This document shows, piece by piece, positions 7,623 to 16,587 of a stretch of 36,545 bases of DNA (positions are counted from its first letter, which is position 1; each line of letters opens with the position of its first letter). The notes beneath the pieces were generated by a model. That model did not search any database. It had not been told where the DNA came from and saw only the letters and a list, made by a program, of their open reading frames with translations. A program made the position numbers and the translations under genes. The stretch spans positions 1 through 36,545 of the forward strand of contig CAZNWH010000011.1 in assembly GCA_964576765.1 (NCBI GenBank). The letters run 5' to 3'. The stretch is from Hellea sp964576765 (GTDB lineage: Bacteria; Pseudomonadota; Alphaproteobacteria; Caulobacterales; Maricaulaceae).

Positions 7623-8252
7623 TTATTTCGGCCCGTAAGCGTAATCTCCGCCGCGTTCCAACGCTTTGAGATAAGCTGGACGCTTATGAATTTTATCAAC
7701 AAAGTCATTACAAGCCTCAAAACCTTTAAGACGTCCGCGAGCTTTGGCGGCTTCTAATGGAAAGATCATCTGGATATCCGCGCCGGTTAATTTATCGCCA
7801 GCAAAATAATCATTTCTGATGAGGCGGTACTCGCAATAATCAAGAACCCCTTTAATTTCTTTCATGATGAGTGGCTGAATCGGCGCGGCGGCCTCGCCAA
7901 GATAGCCGGTATACAGAGCCAAGAGTAATGGCAGCATGGCTGAGCCTTCAGCAAAATGCAGGAAGTGTACATAATCTATATATTCTTGTGTGCCGCGCTC
8001 AGGGCGTAATTTATTTTCTCCATATTTATCCAGAATATAGACAATAATCGCACCGGTTTCCGCCACGATATCATCGCCATCTTCGATGACCGGAGATTTC
8101 CCCATAGGGTGAATAGCTTTGAGTTCTGCTGGCGCTCTGTTGGTATCGGGGTCGCGTTGATAATGTTTAATGTCATACTTAACGTCAAGTTCTTCAAGCA
8201 GCCAGAGGATGCGCTGGGAACGGGAATTATTCAAATGGTGTACAATCAACAT
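7623..8252 (-). CDS. Glutathione S-transferase family protein
   Basis: A 209-residue GST. The N-terminal thioredoxin-like domain begins LIVHHLNNSRSQRILWLLEE, in which the SRSQR stretch gives a serine-type catalytic position. The cis-proline region is MGKSPVIEDGD, followed by ETGAIIVYILDKY. The C-terminal all-helical domain contains LTGADIQMIFPLEAA, the N-capping box. It conjugates glutathione to electrophiles or acts as a glutathione peroxidase or isomerase; the substrate is not known. It is followed by the VOC gene at 9 bp and preceded by the DUF6702 gene at 27 bp on the same strand. Confidence 0.88.
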   Translation of the reverse strand: MLIVHHLNNSRSQRILWLLEELDVKYDIKHYQRDPDTNRAPAELKAIHPMGKSPVIEDGDDIVAETGAIIVYILDKYGENKLRPERGTQEYIDYVHFLHFAEGSAMLPLLLALYTGYLGEAAAPIQPLIMKEIKGVLDYCEYRLIRNDYFAGDKLTGADIQMIFPLEAAKARGRLKGFEACNDFVDKIHKRPAYLKALERGGDYAYGPK

Positions 8253-8279
8253 AAGGATGTTGTGACCGCGATTCTTCGC

Positions 8280-8786
8280 TTAGGCAAGCACCTTTTTAGG
8301 GCCATCTCCACCTTTAAACTGAATGGATTTTATATCAGTCCCAAGGGTAAGATCGACATTGTTGATTTGTCCGGGAATAATCTCGCGCAGCATAGCGGCT
8401 GAAACGGTTAGATGGGACGGAGCTGCGTCTAAAATGACTTGCTGATAAACATATACAGTGCGTGCTTCATAGTCTGCACCCAGAATTTCAAGCGCAATCT
8501 CCTTACCGCTTTGAGAGAGTTTAAACTGCTCATCTGTATAGAGTGCTAATTTCGCGCGGGCGCGCAAGGATGTCAGATCAGGTTTTCGAAGAACTCCTAC
8601 AGCTGCCAGCGCCGTTTCAGCATCATGCATATGATAACTATGTGTGATGTAGAGAGTTTTTTCGATCTCGTCCCATTCAATTTGGGATAAGGTCGTTTTT
8701 TGACGATGAGCCAAGGCCTTAATGGGCAAGGCGGTCACTAAAGCGGCACTGCTTATGGCCCTAAGGGTATGACGGCGTGAGAGCAT
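8280..8786 (-). CDS. Exported DUF6702-like protein with Tat-type signal
   Basis: A 168-residue protein starting MLSRRHTLRAISSAALV, a twin-arginine motif (SRRHTLR) followed by a hydrophobic stretch and a likely cleavage near ALA-HRQ. The mature part has the THSYHMHDAETAL and LYTDEQFKL pattern of the DUF6702 family, small beta-rich envelope proteins often encoded beside M1 metallopeptidases. Here too it is the next gene after the M1 peptidase, with 6 bp between them, which supports a joint envelope function. Its molecular role is unknown. Confidence 0.7.
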   Translation of the reverse strand: MLSRRHTLRAISSAALVTALPIKALAHRQKTTLSQIEWDEIEKTLYITHSYHMHDAETALAAVGVLRKPDLTSLRARAKLALYTDEQFKLSQSGKEIALEILGADYEARTVYVYQQVILDAAPSHLTVSAAMLREIIPGQINNVDLTLGTDIKSIQFKGGDGPKKVLA

Positions 8787-8792
8787 TGTGCG

Positions 8793-11507
8793 CTATTCTT
8801 TGCCCATCATTTTTTCGAGAGTTTTACGCAAGGAACTTTTTTCTTTTTTACTAGTCTTAGGTGTTGCCTGTGTTTCTTGTGATGTTTTCTCCTCTGATAA
8901 TTCAGATTTATCATTAGTGGGTTTTGTCTTTTTGGCTGTTTCCTTTTGAGAGCGCTTCATGTTTTTAGACTTTTTGTCCTTAGATTTATTTTCAGATTTT
9001 GACATGATTTCTTCTTCTAAGGGCATGTCTTTGTCCGACTTTTTCGCTTCGTCTTTGGATTCCGATTTTAGCTCTACAAGCATATCAGCCATCATGCTTT
9101 TTCGCTTGTAGTCAGATTTGTACATTTTTAGACGTCCAGGCTGCATTACGGGTGGGTAACTATTATTGCTGTAATCGGAGTCTGCTGTCTGGTGAGCTGG
9201 ATCAAGCTGGACTGATTTAACACGGTTCTTGCGAATGATGAGCTTGGTGACCGCTTTGCTATTGCGTCTCCAGATTTCGGCGGGAATCATCATCTCTTCG
9301 GTGTCCCCATTTGTATAAGTCAACTTTATGGGAAGCGGAGAAATCAGACCGCCATGGTTTTTAAAATCAATGAAATAAAGATAGTTCCCATCTTTTTGAG
9401 CGCGTTCCCAGACCTCTTTCTCCCACCCCTCAAGCCCGTCTGTGAATTTTGAAAATTTGTTACGGTCTTTGTTTGTGACAGTGAATTGATCATTCTCATT
9501 GTAAAAATCTTTAAGGTCATCAAAGCGCTCAAGACGGGTTTTGAGACCTTCTTCGCGGTTTCGACGTTGTGTAATGTTTTCAGGGCGCATTTCCAAATCA
9601 TCAGCGCGGTCCTTATCAAACTCTTGCTCTGGATCTTGGCTGGAAATGGTATATTCGCGCATATCAGAAATACCCATATCGACGTGATCTGTTCCGAAAT
9701 ACCATCCACGCCAGAACCAATCGAGATCGACAGCGGAAGCATCCTCCATAGTACGGAAGAAATCAGCTGGGGTCGGTCGTTTAAATTTCCAGCGCCTTGC
9801 ATATTCTTTAAAGGCGAAATCAAAAAGCTCGCGTCCCATGACGGTTTCACGTAAAACAATAAGAGAGGCTGCGGGTTTGGAATAGGCATTAGGACCGAAT
9901 TGCAAAACACTATCAGATTGCGTCATTATCGGAACTTGATTTGAACTTGTCATATAGCGCGTGATATCGTCCAGTGGATTTTGTTTACCATTGCGGGTTA
10001 TGGGAAAGTTTTCTTCCCATTCATATTCGGCCAGATATTCAAGAAAGCTGTTCAGACCTTCATCCATCCATGTCCAGCGGCGTTCATCGGAGTTAACGGT
10101 CATTGGGAAATAGATATGTCCGATTTCGTGAATGATAACGCCAATTAAGCCATATTTGACTCCACGTGAATAGACGGGGTCGTCGGAGTTTTTATCCTCG
10201 TAAGGACGATATCCATTAAAAGTAATCATCGGATATTCCATCCCGCCGCGTTCCCAAGAGTTAACTGATTGAGCTGTGGGATAAGGATATGGAAAGGAAA
10301 ATTTCGAATAGACATCCATAGTGTGAACCACGGCCTGCGTAGAATATTGAGACCAGATGGGGTTGGCTTCTTTGGGATAGAAACTCATAGCTGTCACAGT
10401 CGGGTTTTTGTCATCCTCCTGTTCATGGATCATGGCGTCCCAGATATATTTTCGTGAACTTGACCATGCGAAGTCACGCACATTTTCAGCCTTAAAGCGC
10501 CATGTTTTTGTGCCTTTAGCTTGGGACTTCTCGTTCTCTTCCGCTTCTTCTGGAGTGACGATAAAGACGGGTTTTTCTGAATTGGCCTCATCCATGCGTT
10601 TACGCTGTTTGGATGTCATAACCTGACGCGGGTTTTGCAATACGCCCGTGGCCGCCACAATATGATCGCTCGGGACGGTTAGGTTGACGTTATAATCCCC
10701 AAATTCAAGCGTGAATTCTCCGCGTCCGAGAAACTGCTTATTTTGCCAACCTGTATAGTCAGTATAAGCGGCCATGCGCGGGAACCATTGAGCGAGACCA
10801 AATATGCAATTTCCGTCCTCGTCTTCCTCGGTGAAGCACTCATACCCACCGCGCCCGCCAACAGCTTCTTCGTCGATAATATTATGTTCCCAGTCAATCT
10901 TGAAGACAAAGCGAGCATCAGGTTCCAAACCTTGTGGAATATCAATCCGCATCATGGAGTCATTGATGGTATAGCTCAGCTCTTCGCCTTCACTACCCGT
11001 GACGGCTTTGAACTCAAACCCATATTCACGGTCTTCCATAGCTTGTTGATATCGCATGGTGTTAAAACTAATGCGGTCTGCGCCCGCGCCTGCGTCACCG
11101 CGGCGTGAGCCTGCAGCTGAAGCTATTGTTGACTCTCGTGCCAGAGACCCGTCCTTGAAACGATTTTGATCAAGAGCGAGCCAAATGTAATTCAGTGTAT
11201 CAGGTGAATTATTGACATAATCGATGTCCATTGAAGCGACGATACGTTTTTTTTCTTCGTCAAGCGCGGCATCGATATTGACATTAGCTTGTTGTTGCCA
11301 ATAGGCGGGGCCGGGCGCTCCGGATGCATTACGAAATATATTAGGGGTTGGGAGTTCGGTGCCTAGTTGACGAAATTTAGCGACCTGATCTCCATAGCTG
11401 CCCGCCGGACCATCTTTGGCGAAAGCCTGAGTTGTCAGGATGAGGGTTCCGATCGCAACTGTTGATGCGATCAATCCATATTTAAATGCTTTTCTATAAC
11501 CGCTCAT
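8793..11507 (-). CDS. M1 family zinc metallopeptidase, exported, with charged C-terminal tail
   Basis: A 904-residue gluzincin. The active site is HEIGH at 460-464 with the third ligand E483 in WMDEGLNSFLE, exactly the M1 spacing HExxH-x18-E. GGMEYP stands where aminopeptidases have GAMEN. I chose ATG 11507 rather than 11531 because AGGG lies 6 nt upstream and the protein then begins with a standard signal peptide (MSGYRKAFKYGLIAST...AFA). It should act in the periplasm or envelope, trimming N-terminal residues of peptides. The last 110 or so residues form a low-complexity Lys/Glu/Ser tail unlike the core family. The DUF6702 gene follows at 6 bp. The 100-bp gap upstream probably holds its own promoter. 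Confidence 0.92.
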   Translation of the reverse strand: MSGYRKAFKYGLIASTVAIGTLILTTQAFAKDGPAGSYGDQVAKFRQLGTELPTPNIFRNASGAPGPAYWQQQANVNIDAALDEEKKRIVASMDIDYVNNSPDTLNYIWLALDQNRFKDGSLARESTIASAAGSRRGDAGAGADRISFNTMRYQQAMEDREYGFEFKAVTGSEGEELSYTINDSMMRIDIPQGLEPDARFVFKIDWEHNIIDEEAVGGRGGYECFTEEDEDGNCIFGLAQWFPRMAAYTDYTGWQNKQFLGRGEFTLEFGDYNVNLTVPSDHIVAATGVLQNPRQVMTSKQRKRMDEANSEKPVFIVTPEEAEENEKSQAKGTKTWRFKAENVRDFAWSSSRKYIWDAMIHEQEDDKNPTVTAMSFYPKEANPIWSQYSTQAVVHTMDVYSKFSFPYPYPTAQSVNSWERGGMEYPMITFNGYRPYEDKNSDDPVYSRGVKYGLIGVIIHEIGHIYFPMTVNSDERRWTWMDEGLNSFLEYLAEYEWEENFPITRNGKQNPLDDITRYMTSSNQVPIMTQSDSVLQFGPNAYSKPAASLIVLRETVMGRELFDFAFKEYARRWKFKRPTPADFFRTMEDASAVDLDWFWRGWYFGTDHVDMGISDMREYTISSQDPEQEFDKDRADDLEMRPENITQRRNREEGLKTRLERFDDLKDFYNENDQFTVTNKDRNKFSKFTDGLEGWEKEVWERAQKDGNYLYFIDFKNHGGLISPLPIKLTYTNGDTEEMMIPAEIWRRNSKAVTKLIIRKNRVKSVQLDPAHQTADSDYSNNSYPPVMQPGRLKMYKSDYKRKSMMADMLVELKSESKDEAKKSDKDMPLEEEIMSKSENKSKDKKSKNMKRSQKETAKKTKPTNDKSELSEEKTSQETQATPKTSKKEKSSLRKTLEKMMGKE

Positions 11508-11607
11508 CTCTAACCCTAATATTTGAATCATACCGTTTTATTTTTAAGGTCTGGATAACGGAAAACTATACCCAATTCCCACTTAATTCGCGTTAATGGG
11601 GAAACAA

Positions 11608-12645
11608 TCACCCGCTTTTAAAACGAAGGCGGTGAATGGCATCAAATGTTGCTTTAATAGGGTGTTTTTTACGGTAGATGTGACGACCATAGATAAAGCC
11701 ATCAGCCTGTGATGTTACTTGTTGGGCGTTTTGTACAATATTGGCGATCACATTCATTAAGTTATAATCTTGAAGAACACGTTTGCGAGCTTCTTTTATG
11801 GCGGGTAGCCGTGTTTCATAGAGATTGTTTTTTATGGCTTTTCGTATGACTTTTTCAGTTCCATCAATATCAAAAATATCAATCGGGATAACAGCCTCTT
11901 GCGGAAAGTAGTCGCTTATATTTGGCGGGCCATAATAAAAGGGGAGACAATAGGCTAGGAAACAATCGGCAATTTTTTCTGTCCAATGATAAGGTTCGAT
12001 ATGGTTTTCTATGGCTATGTGATAACGAAACGCATCCATCGCTTCAGCTTTGTTGGATATTGGATTAATGCCACGTCCAAATAAATGCAGATGTTTCCCA
12101 AGACGTTCCTTGAGCGCCATTGTGCAATCATAGCGCTGGGCATGGATCGTGTGGGACATGCGTTTATGACTGCAAACAGTTGATAAGTCATGCTTTTTCG
12201 AAGGTTGAGTTTGAGAGGTGAGGCTATCCAAGTTGATATAATGAGTGTCGCCACTCGACATGGGACGGCCATAAAACCAGCGTAAAGGCGGCGTTTGAAA
12301 AATTTGATGAGGATGCTTTATGAGGGTTGGTTTTTTAGCAGTTAGGACATGGCCGAATTGGCGCAAAAAATGAGGTCCATCAATACGGATGGAGGAAGGT
12401 TCTGTTGTTATTAAAAGCGTATTTTCGCGCGGACAGCTTAGTACCTCTTGGCGGTTAATTTTCTTTTGTTTGGGTAAAGGAGGTAAGCCTTCATAAACAA
12501 CCAGCCAATCGTAATCCTTGTAATTTAAGTCAAAATGAAAATGGCAATTGCCTATAGTGGGTTGTCTTTTATGGAACAGGGATAGCCACAAATTTGGATC
12601 TTGATCGGGTGGGGCTTTCGCCAAAAATTTGATATTTATGACCAT
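11608..12645 (-). CDS. GT10-type alpha-1,3-fucosyltransferase-like glycosyltransferase
   Basis: A 345-residue protein without a signal peptide. The C-terminal half carries the GT10 donor-binding signature FRYHIAIEN (206-214), WTEKIADCFLAYCLPFYYG (221-239) and PNISDYFP, which in characterised members binds GDP-fucose. It probably adds fucose or a similar deoxyhexose to a surface polysaccharide or lipopolysaccharide. It lies 6 bp after a second glycosyltransferase gene and in line with an M28 peptidase lipoprotein gene, so all three may be one transcript. The N-terminal acceptor domain is divergent, and acceptor identity is unknown. The ATG lacks an obvious Shine-Dalgarno sequence, consistent with translational coupling. 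Confidence 0.82.
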   Translation of the reverse strand: MVINIKFLAKAPPDQDPNLWLSLFHKRQPTIGNCHFHFDLNYKDYDWLVVYEGLPPLPKQKKINRQEVLSCPRENTLLITTEPSSIRIDGPHFLRQFGHVLTAKKPTLIKHPHQIFQTPPLRWFYGRPMSSGDTHYINLDSLTSQTQPSKKHDLSTVCSHKRMSHTIHAQRYDCTMALKERLGKHLHLFGRGINPISNKAEAMDAFRYHIAIENHIEPYHWTEKIADCFLAYCLPFYYGPPNISDYFPQEAVIPIDIFDIDGTEKVIRKAIKNNLYETRLPAIKEARKRVLQDYNLMNVIANIVQNAQQVTSQADGFIYGRHIYRKKHPIKATFDAIHRLRFKSG

Positions 12646-12651
12646 AAACGT

Positions 12652-13380
12652 TTAATGCCAATGTCGGGCAATCCAAGGTGTTGGTTTGACGAATTTATAG
12701 GTTTTTTTATACCATGGAGCGGGCCATTTTCCGATAACCGCCTCATCCTGATCGGGTTTCCCTGTAAAGGCAACGATACGTGTATCGGGGGGTAATCTGG
12801 GCGTTTTGAAAAAGTTTAGTGGCCATTTGGGTATTAGACTATGTTTGAAACTTGCACACCAGATAGCAGGCCAGAAGACCATATCGGCAATTTCTTTTGT
12901 GATATAAACCTGCTCAATTCTGTATTTGTGTAAAATGGGGTCTCGGTTTTTTTGGATATCATCATAGATATGCGCGAATTTTCCAATGGGAAAACGAAAG
13001 CAAGATGTGTTGCCTATGCCTTGTCCGATTTGGGTCCAGTTTTCTATCACACAAAACCGCCCAGCTTCATAATCAAAAAGATCATCTAAATTTCCGGTAA
13101 TGACGAGATCCAAATCCAGAAAGAGTACATCGCCTTCTAAATCTGCCAAAGGGACTTTCCACATGGTTAGTTTTCGCCACGGAGTTAGCGCGAGCTCTTC
13201 AGGTAGGTTGATCTCAGGGATAGGTTCAATTTGAACATTTGGATTAATGCCAGCTTCATCATCTGTAAAACAGACAAGGCGGGTTTTGCGCTGTGTATGT
13301 CTTTGTACGGCTGTAAAGAGACGGTTGACGAAATCGGGACCGTAACGAGTCCCCCATTTCATACATATGACAGTTTGCAC
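12652..13380 (-). CDS. GT-A fold glycosyltransferase (GT8-like) of unknown specificity
   Basis: A 242-residue protein starting from GTG at 13380 (QTVICMKWGTRYGPDFVNRL), a start typical of this family of short bacterial transferases. The DxD metal/nucleotide-sugar motif is in LFLDLDLVITGNLDDLF (D89, D91). The CMKWG and FTDDEAG segments form the Rossmann-like nucleotide-binding edge. It lies 15 bp after the M28 gene and 6 bp before the GT10 gene, so a role in the same glycan is likely. There is no membrane segment. Donor and acceptor are unknown. Confidence 0.7.
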   Translation of the reverse strand: MQTVICMKWGTRYGPDFVNRLFTAVQRHTQRKTRLVCFTDDEAGINPNVQIEPIPEINLPEELALTPWRKLTMWKVPLADLEGDVLFLDLDLVITGNLDDLFDYEAGRFCVIENWTQIGQGIGNTSCFRFPIGKFAHIYDDIQKNRDPILHKYRIEQVYITKEIADMVFWPAIWCASFKHSLIPKWPLNFFKTPRLPPDTRIVAFTGKPDQDEAVIGKWPAPWYKKTYKFVKPTPWIARHWH

Positions 13381-13395
13381 TATTGTCTCAATTTA

Positions 13396-15057
13396 TCATG
13401 GTCTCATTTTATCGCGAAGGCTACGAAATTCTGTACCCTCATACCAATTGGGCCAGTCTTGAGAATTGGCGATGTCATAGCCTAGCTCAAATAATATTTC
13501 AGAGCTTTGCTCCAAACCGCTCAAATCCCAGCTATTATCATATTCATCAGTGGGTTTGTGGTAGCGCTCTTTGGTATAAGTTTTCGCAAAATCCTCACCA
13601 TATGTCAGCCCATTGACGACATGGTCATTGCCGGGGTCAGAATAGAGCATAGGAACACCTTTTTTAGCCAGACTGATATGGTCTGACCTGTAATAATACC
13701 CGGCTTCAGGCTTATCATCTGGCACAATATACATATCACGTTTATCTAAGATGGTTTTAAGTCGGTCTTCGAGTTCAGAGGCTCCAAACCCAATCACTTT
13801 CATATCGTTCGTTTTGCCCAGAGGCAAAATGGCATCAATATTTATCCCTGCGACAGTATTTTTAAGGGGCACTAAAGGATCTTCCGCGTAATAGGCCGAG
13901 CCCAGTAAACCTGACTCTTCTGCGGTTACGGCCACGAATATTGCCGATCTTTCGGGCGTGCCTTGTTCAACAAAGGCTTCACCAATTTCTATAATGGCTG
14001 CCGTACCTGTAGCGTTATCAACCGCGCCGTTATAAATTTTATCGTCACCGGGTAAGTTTTTGTTTTTTCCTAGATGATCCCAATGTGCCATATAAAGGAC
14101 ATATTCGTCCGGGTATTTCGTACCTACAACGCCGCCTGCAACATTACGGCTTTCAACAGTTTTGACGTTCTGATTTAGAGTTGCATTAAGCTTTAACCCT
14201 GTCATCGGAACGGGCTTAAATCCTGATTTTAGCGCCTTCGCTTTCATATCCGTATAATTAAGCCCAGCTTTTTTAAAAAGGCTTTCAGCCGTATCTTTAT
14301 GCCACCATCCTTCTATATTGGTGCGTGACGCTCCGCCATCGGGCCGCACGAGGTCATATTGCGCGCCAGTCCAAGATCCTGAGACGACATCCCAGCCATA
14401 GCTCGCGGGCTCCGTTTCATGAATAACAATGGCCGCCGCAGCGCCTTGTCGGCCAGCTTCTTCGTATTTATATGTCCACCGACCATAATAGGTCATGGCA
14501 TTACCTTTGAATAAGGTCTCATCGCCTGTGGCAAAACCAGGGTCATTGACAAGCATAACGACTGTTTTACCCTTGACGTCTAATCCTGCATAATCATTCC
14601 AGCCATATTCAGGGGCGACAACACCATATCCGACAAAGACAATATCGCTATCCTGAACGGTCTGAGTTTTATCTAATCGTTTCGTCCAAAATACTGCATT
14701 GGTGCTTTGATCAGCCTCCATCAATGTGTTTTCGCCATGATGGATGGTTAGTGATGAGGTCGGTTGCACTTCGGATTCAGTTAATTTGACAGGTTGAAAA
14801 TAGGTCCCGTTTTCTCCCATAGGACTAAGTCCCGCGGATTTCATTTCATCTGCGATATATTGTGAGGCGGCTTGTCCGCCCGGCGTGCCAGGCGCACGTC
14901 CTTCAAATTCATCTGATGCTAAACGTTCAATTCTACGCCCAATATCGGCGGCAGATGCGACGGGAGGTTTAACCTTTATATTCGGCGCGGCGCTAGGCTC
15001 GCACCCTGTTGTAAAAATGAGTGAGGCACTTAATGCCAATATTCCCAGACGTGTCAT
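13396..15057 (-). CDS. M28 family metallopeptidase lipoprotein with PA domain
   Basis: A 553-residue zinc peptidase. The N-terminus MTRLGILALSASLIFTTGC suggests a lipoprotein with Cys19 (the -3 residue is Thr, so the lipobox is imperfect). A protease-associated domain is inserted at roughly 130-280. The M28 core has MAHWDHLG, AVDNATGTAA, VTAEESGLLGS and YRSDHISLAKKG, which provide the two-zinc ligands. Enzymes of this kind are aminopeptidases acting on exported peptides. It is divergent from another M28 lipoprotein gene at 15150, with a 92-bp shared regulatory gap, and is followed by two glycosyltransferase genes. Confidence 0.9.
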   Translation of the reverse strand: MTRLGILALSASLIFTTGCEPSAAPNIKVKPPVASAADIGRRIERLASDEFEGRAPGTPGGQAASQYIADEMKSAGLSPMGENGTYFQPVKLTESEVQPTSSLTIHHGENTLMEADQSTNAVFWTKRLDKTQTVQDSDIVFVGYGVVAPEYGWNDYAGLDVKGKTVVMLVNDPGFATGDETLFKGNAMTYYGRWTYKYEEAGRQGAAAAIVIHETEPASYGWDVVSGSWTGAQYDLVRPDGGASRTNIEGWWHKDTAESLFKKAGLNYTDMKAKALKSGFKPVPMTGLKLNATLNQNVKTVESRNVAGGVVGTKYPDEYVLYMAHWDHLGKNKNLPGDDKIYNGAVDNATGTAAIIEIGEAFVEQGTPERSAIFVAVTAEESGLLGSAYYAEDPLVPLKNTVAGINIDAILPLGKTNDMKVIGFGASELEDRLKTILDKRDMYIVPDDKPEAGYYYRSDHISLAKKGVPMLYSDPGNDHVVNGLTYGEDFAKTYTKERYHKPTDEYDNSWDLSGLEQSSEILFELGYDIANSQDWPNWYEGTEFRSLRDKMRP

Positions 15058-15149
15058 GACGATTCCCTATATTTTCTTTTCTTTTGAAAACCCTTTGAAA
15101 AGCTTGAGGCTGTGTTTAATCATAAGGACGATAAAATAAAAGGTAAACT

Positions 15150-16586
15150 ATGCGCTCTATTCTCATCTCTTTGTTAGTAAGTACGACTTTAATTGCCTGT
15201 TCAGATACTAATACATCTAAGAACGAGGATAATGTCTTGCCGCAGACGACGACAAAATTTGAACGAAGCGTAGAAGTGGAAAGATTGATTGAGACGGCTC
15301 TGGGCGGAACTCATGCTTATGATATCACAGAGAGCTTGACGACAGAGATCGGACCAAGGGTTGGTGGCTCGCCCCAAGAGGCCAAGGCCCGAGAATGGGC
15401 AGTGGCCAAATTTAAAGCAATAGGTCTACAAAATGTGCGTATTGAACCTTTTACTATGCCATATTGGGAGCGAGGGATTGAAATAGCGGAAATTGTCGCG
15501 CCGTTTCCCCAGCAGCTTTATATCACATCTTTAGGCGGTTCGGTGGCGACGCCGCCAGAGGGCATAGAGGCCGAAATTGCTTATTTTCCAACCTTTGAGG
15601 ATTTAAAAAACGCACCGTTAGGTGGGTTAGAGGGCAAAATTGTCTTTATTTCTGGGCGCATGAAGAAAGCTCCTGATGGGGCGGGGTACGGCCCAGCCAA
15701 TCAAAAGCGACGACAAGGGGCGACAGAAGCAGCTAAGCGGGGCGCTATCGCAGTCGTTATTCGTTCCGTAGGAACAGATAGTCATCGGTTCCCGCATACA
15801 GGCATGATGAGATATGCGGATGATGTGAAGAAAATCCCGATTGCGGCTCTGTCTGCACCTGATGCTGATCAACTGGAGCGAACTTTAGAACGAGAAGAGG
15901 TCGTCAGTTTAAAAATGACCTTAACACCAAGGTGGCTCGGAGAACGACTATCAGGTAATGTTATCGGAGAGATAGTGGGATCAGAAAAACCGGATGAGAT
16001 AATTTTGGTCAGCGGTCATTTGGACTCATGGGATCTTGGGACAGGCGCGATTGATGATGGAGCGGGCATTGGCATTTCCGCCGGGGCAGCACAGCTTATG
16101 ATCGAAAGTGGCTTGAAACCAAAACGGACAATACGGGTTGTTGCTTTTGGAGCTGAAGAAGTAGGACTTCTTGGAGGCTTTGCTTATGTAAAGGCTCACA
16201 AAGATACAGATTTGGATAACCACGTTCTAGCCACCGAGTCTGATTTTGGTGCAGGGCCGGCCTATGAGATTAAATCAGGTGTACGGTCAGGTGAGGATAT
16301 TATCAGAAGTATGGGTAAGGCGATGGGGTTACCATTTTCTGCTCTGGGTACGAATGGTGGTCCTGATATAGGCCCCATGTCACGTCAGGGCGTACCCACG
16401 ATGCGTTGGCAACAAGAAGGCACAGATTATTTTGATCTTCACCATACCCCTGACGACACCTTTGATAAGATTGACAAGGATGAGATTGCCCAAAATGTTG
16501 CTGCCTTTGCAACGATGATGTGGATGGCGTCTGAGGCTGAAACAAATTTTCGCGGCGAAGATATTGACGAAGAACAAGGAGAGTAA
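15150..16586 (+). CDS. M28 family metallopeptidase lipoprotein, plasma glutamate carboxypeptidase (CPQ)-like
   Basis: A 478-residue protein beginning MRSILISLLVSTTLIAC, a good lipobox (LIAC, Cys17) followed by Ser, so outer-membrane sorting is likely. A PA domain lies between about residues 120 and 270. The catalytic core shows VSGHLDSWDLGTGAIDDGAG, FGAEEVGLLGG, ATESDFGAG and a late FDLHHTPDDTFD, the order found in the carboxypeptidase Q / Q-type M28 group. Such enzymes hydrolyse dipeptides or short peptides. AAGG upstream of the ATG is a modest Shine-Dalgarno sequence. The M20D gene begins 2 bp after its stop, so they form an operon for peptide breakdown outside the cytoplasm. Confidence 0.9.
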   Translation: MRSILISLLVSTTLIACSDTNTSKNEDNVLPQTTTKFERSVEVERLIETALGGTHAYDITESLTTEIGPRVGGSPQEAKAREWAVAKFKAIGLQNVRIEPFTMPYWERGIEIAEIVAPFPQQLYITSLGGSVATPPEGIEAEIAYFPTFEDLKNAPLGGLEGKIVFISGRMKKAPDGAGYGPANQKRRQGATEAAKRGAIAVVIRSVGTDSHRFPHTGMMRYADDVKKIPIAALSAPDADQLERTLEREEVVSLKMTLTPRWLGERLSGNVIGEIVGSEKPDEIILVSGHLDSWDLGTGAIDDGAGIGISAGAAQLMIESGLKPKRTIRVVAFGAEEVGLLGGFAYVKAHKDTDLDNHVLATESDFGAGPAYEIKSGVRSGEDIIRSMGKAMGLPFSALGTNGGPDIGPMSRQGVPTMRWQQEGTDYFDLHHTPDDTFDKIDKDEIAQNVAAFATMMWMASEAETNFRGEDIDEEQGE

Positions 16587-16587
16587 A

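Noticed and set aside
9344..9910. 188-codon minus-strand ORF inside the M1 peptidase gene
   Set aside because: It is an alternative frame of the strongly supported M1 gene, and its translation has no recognisable motif.
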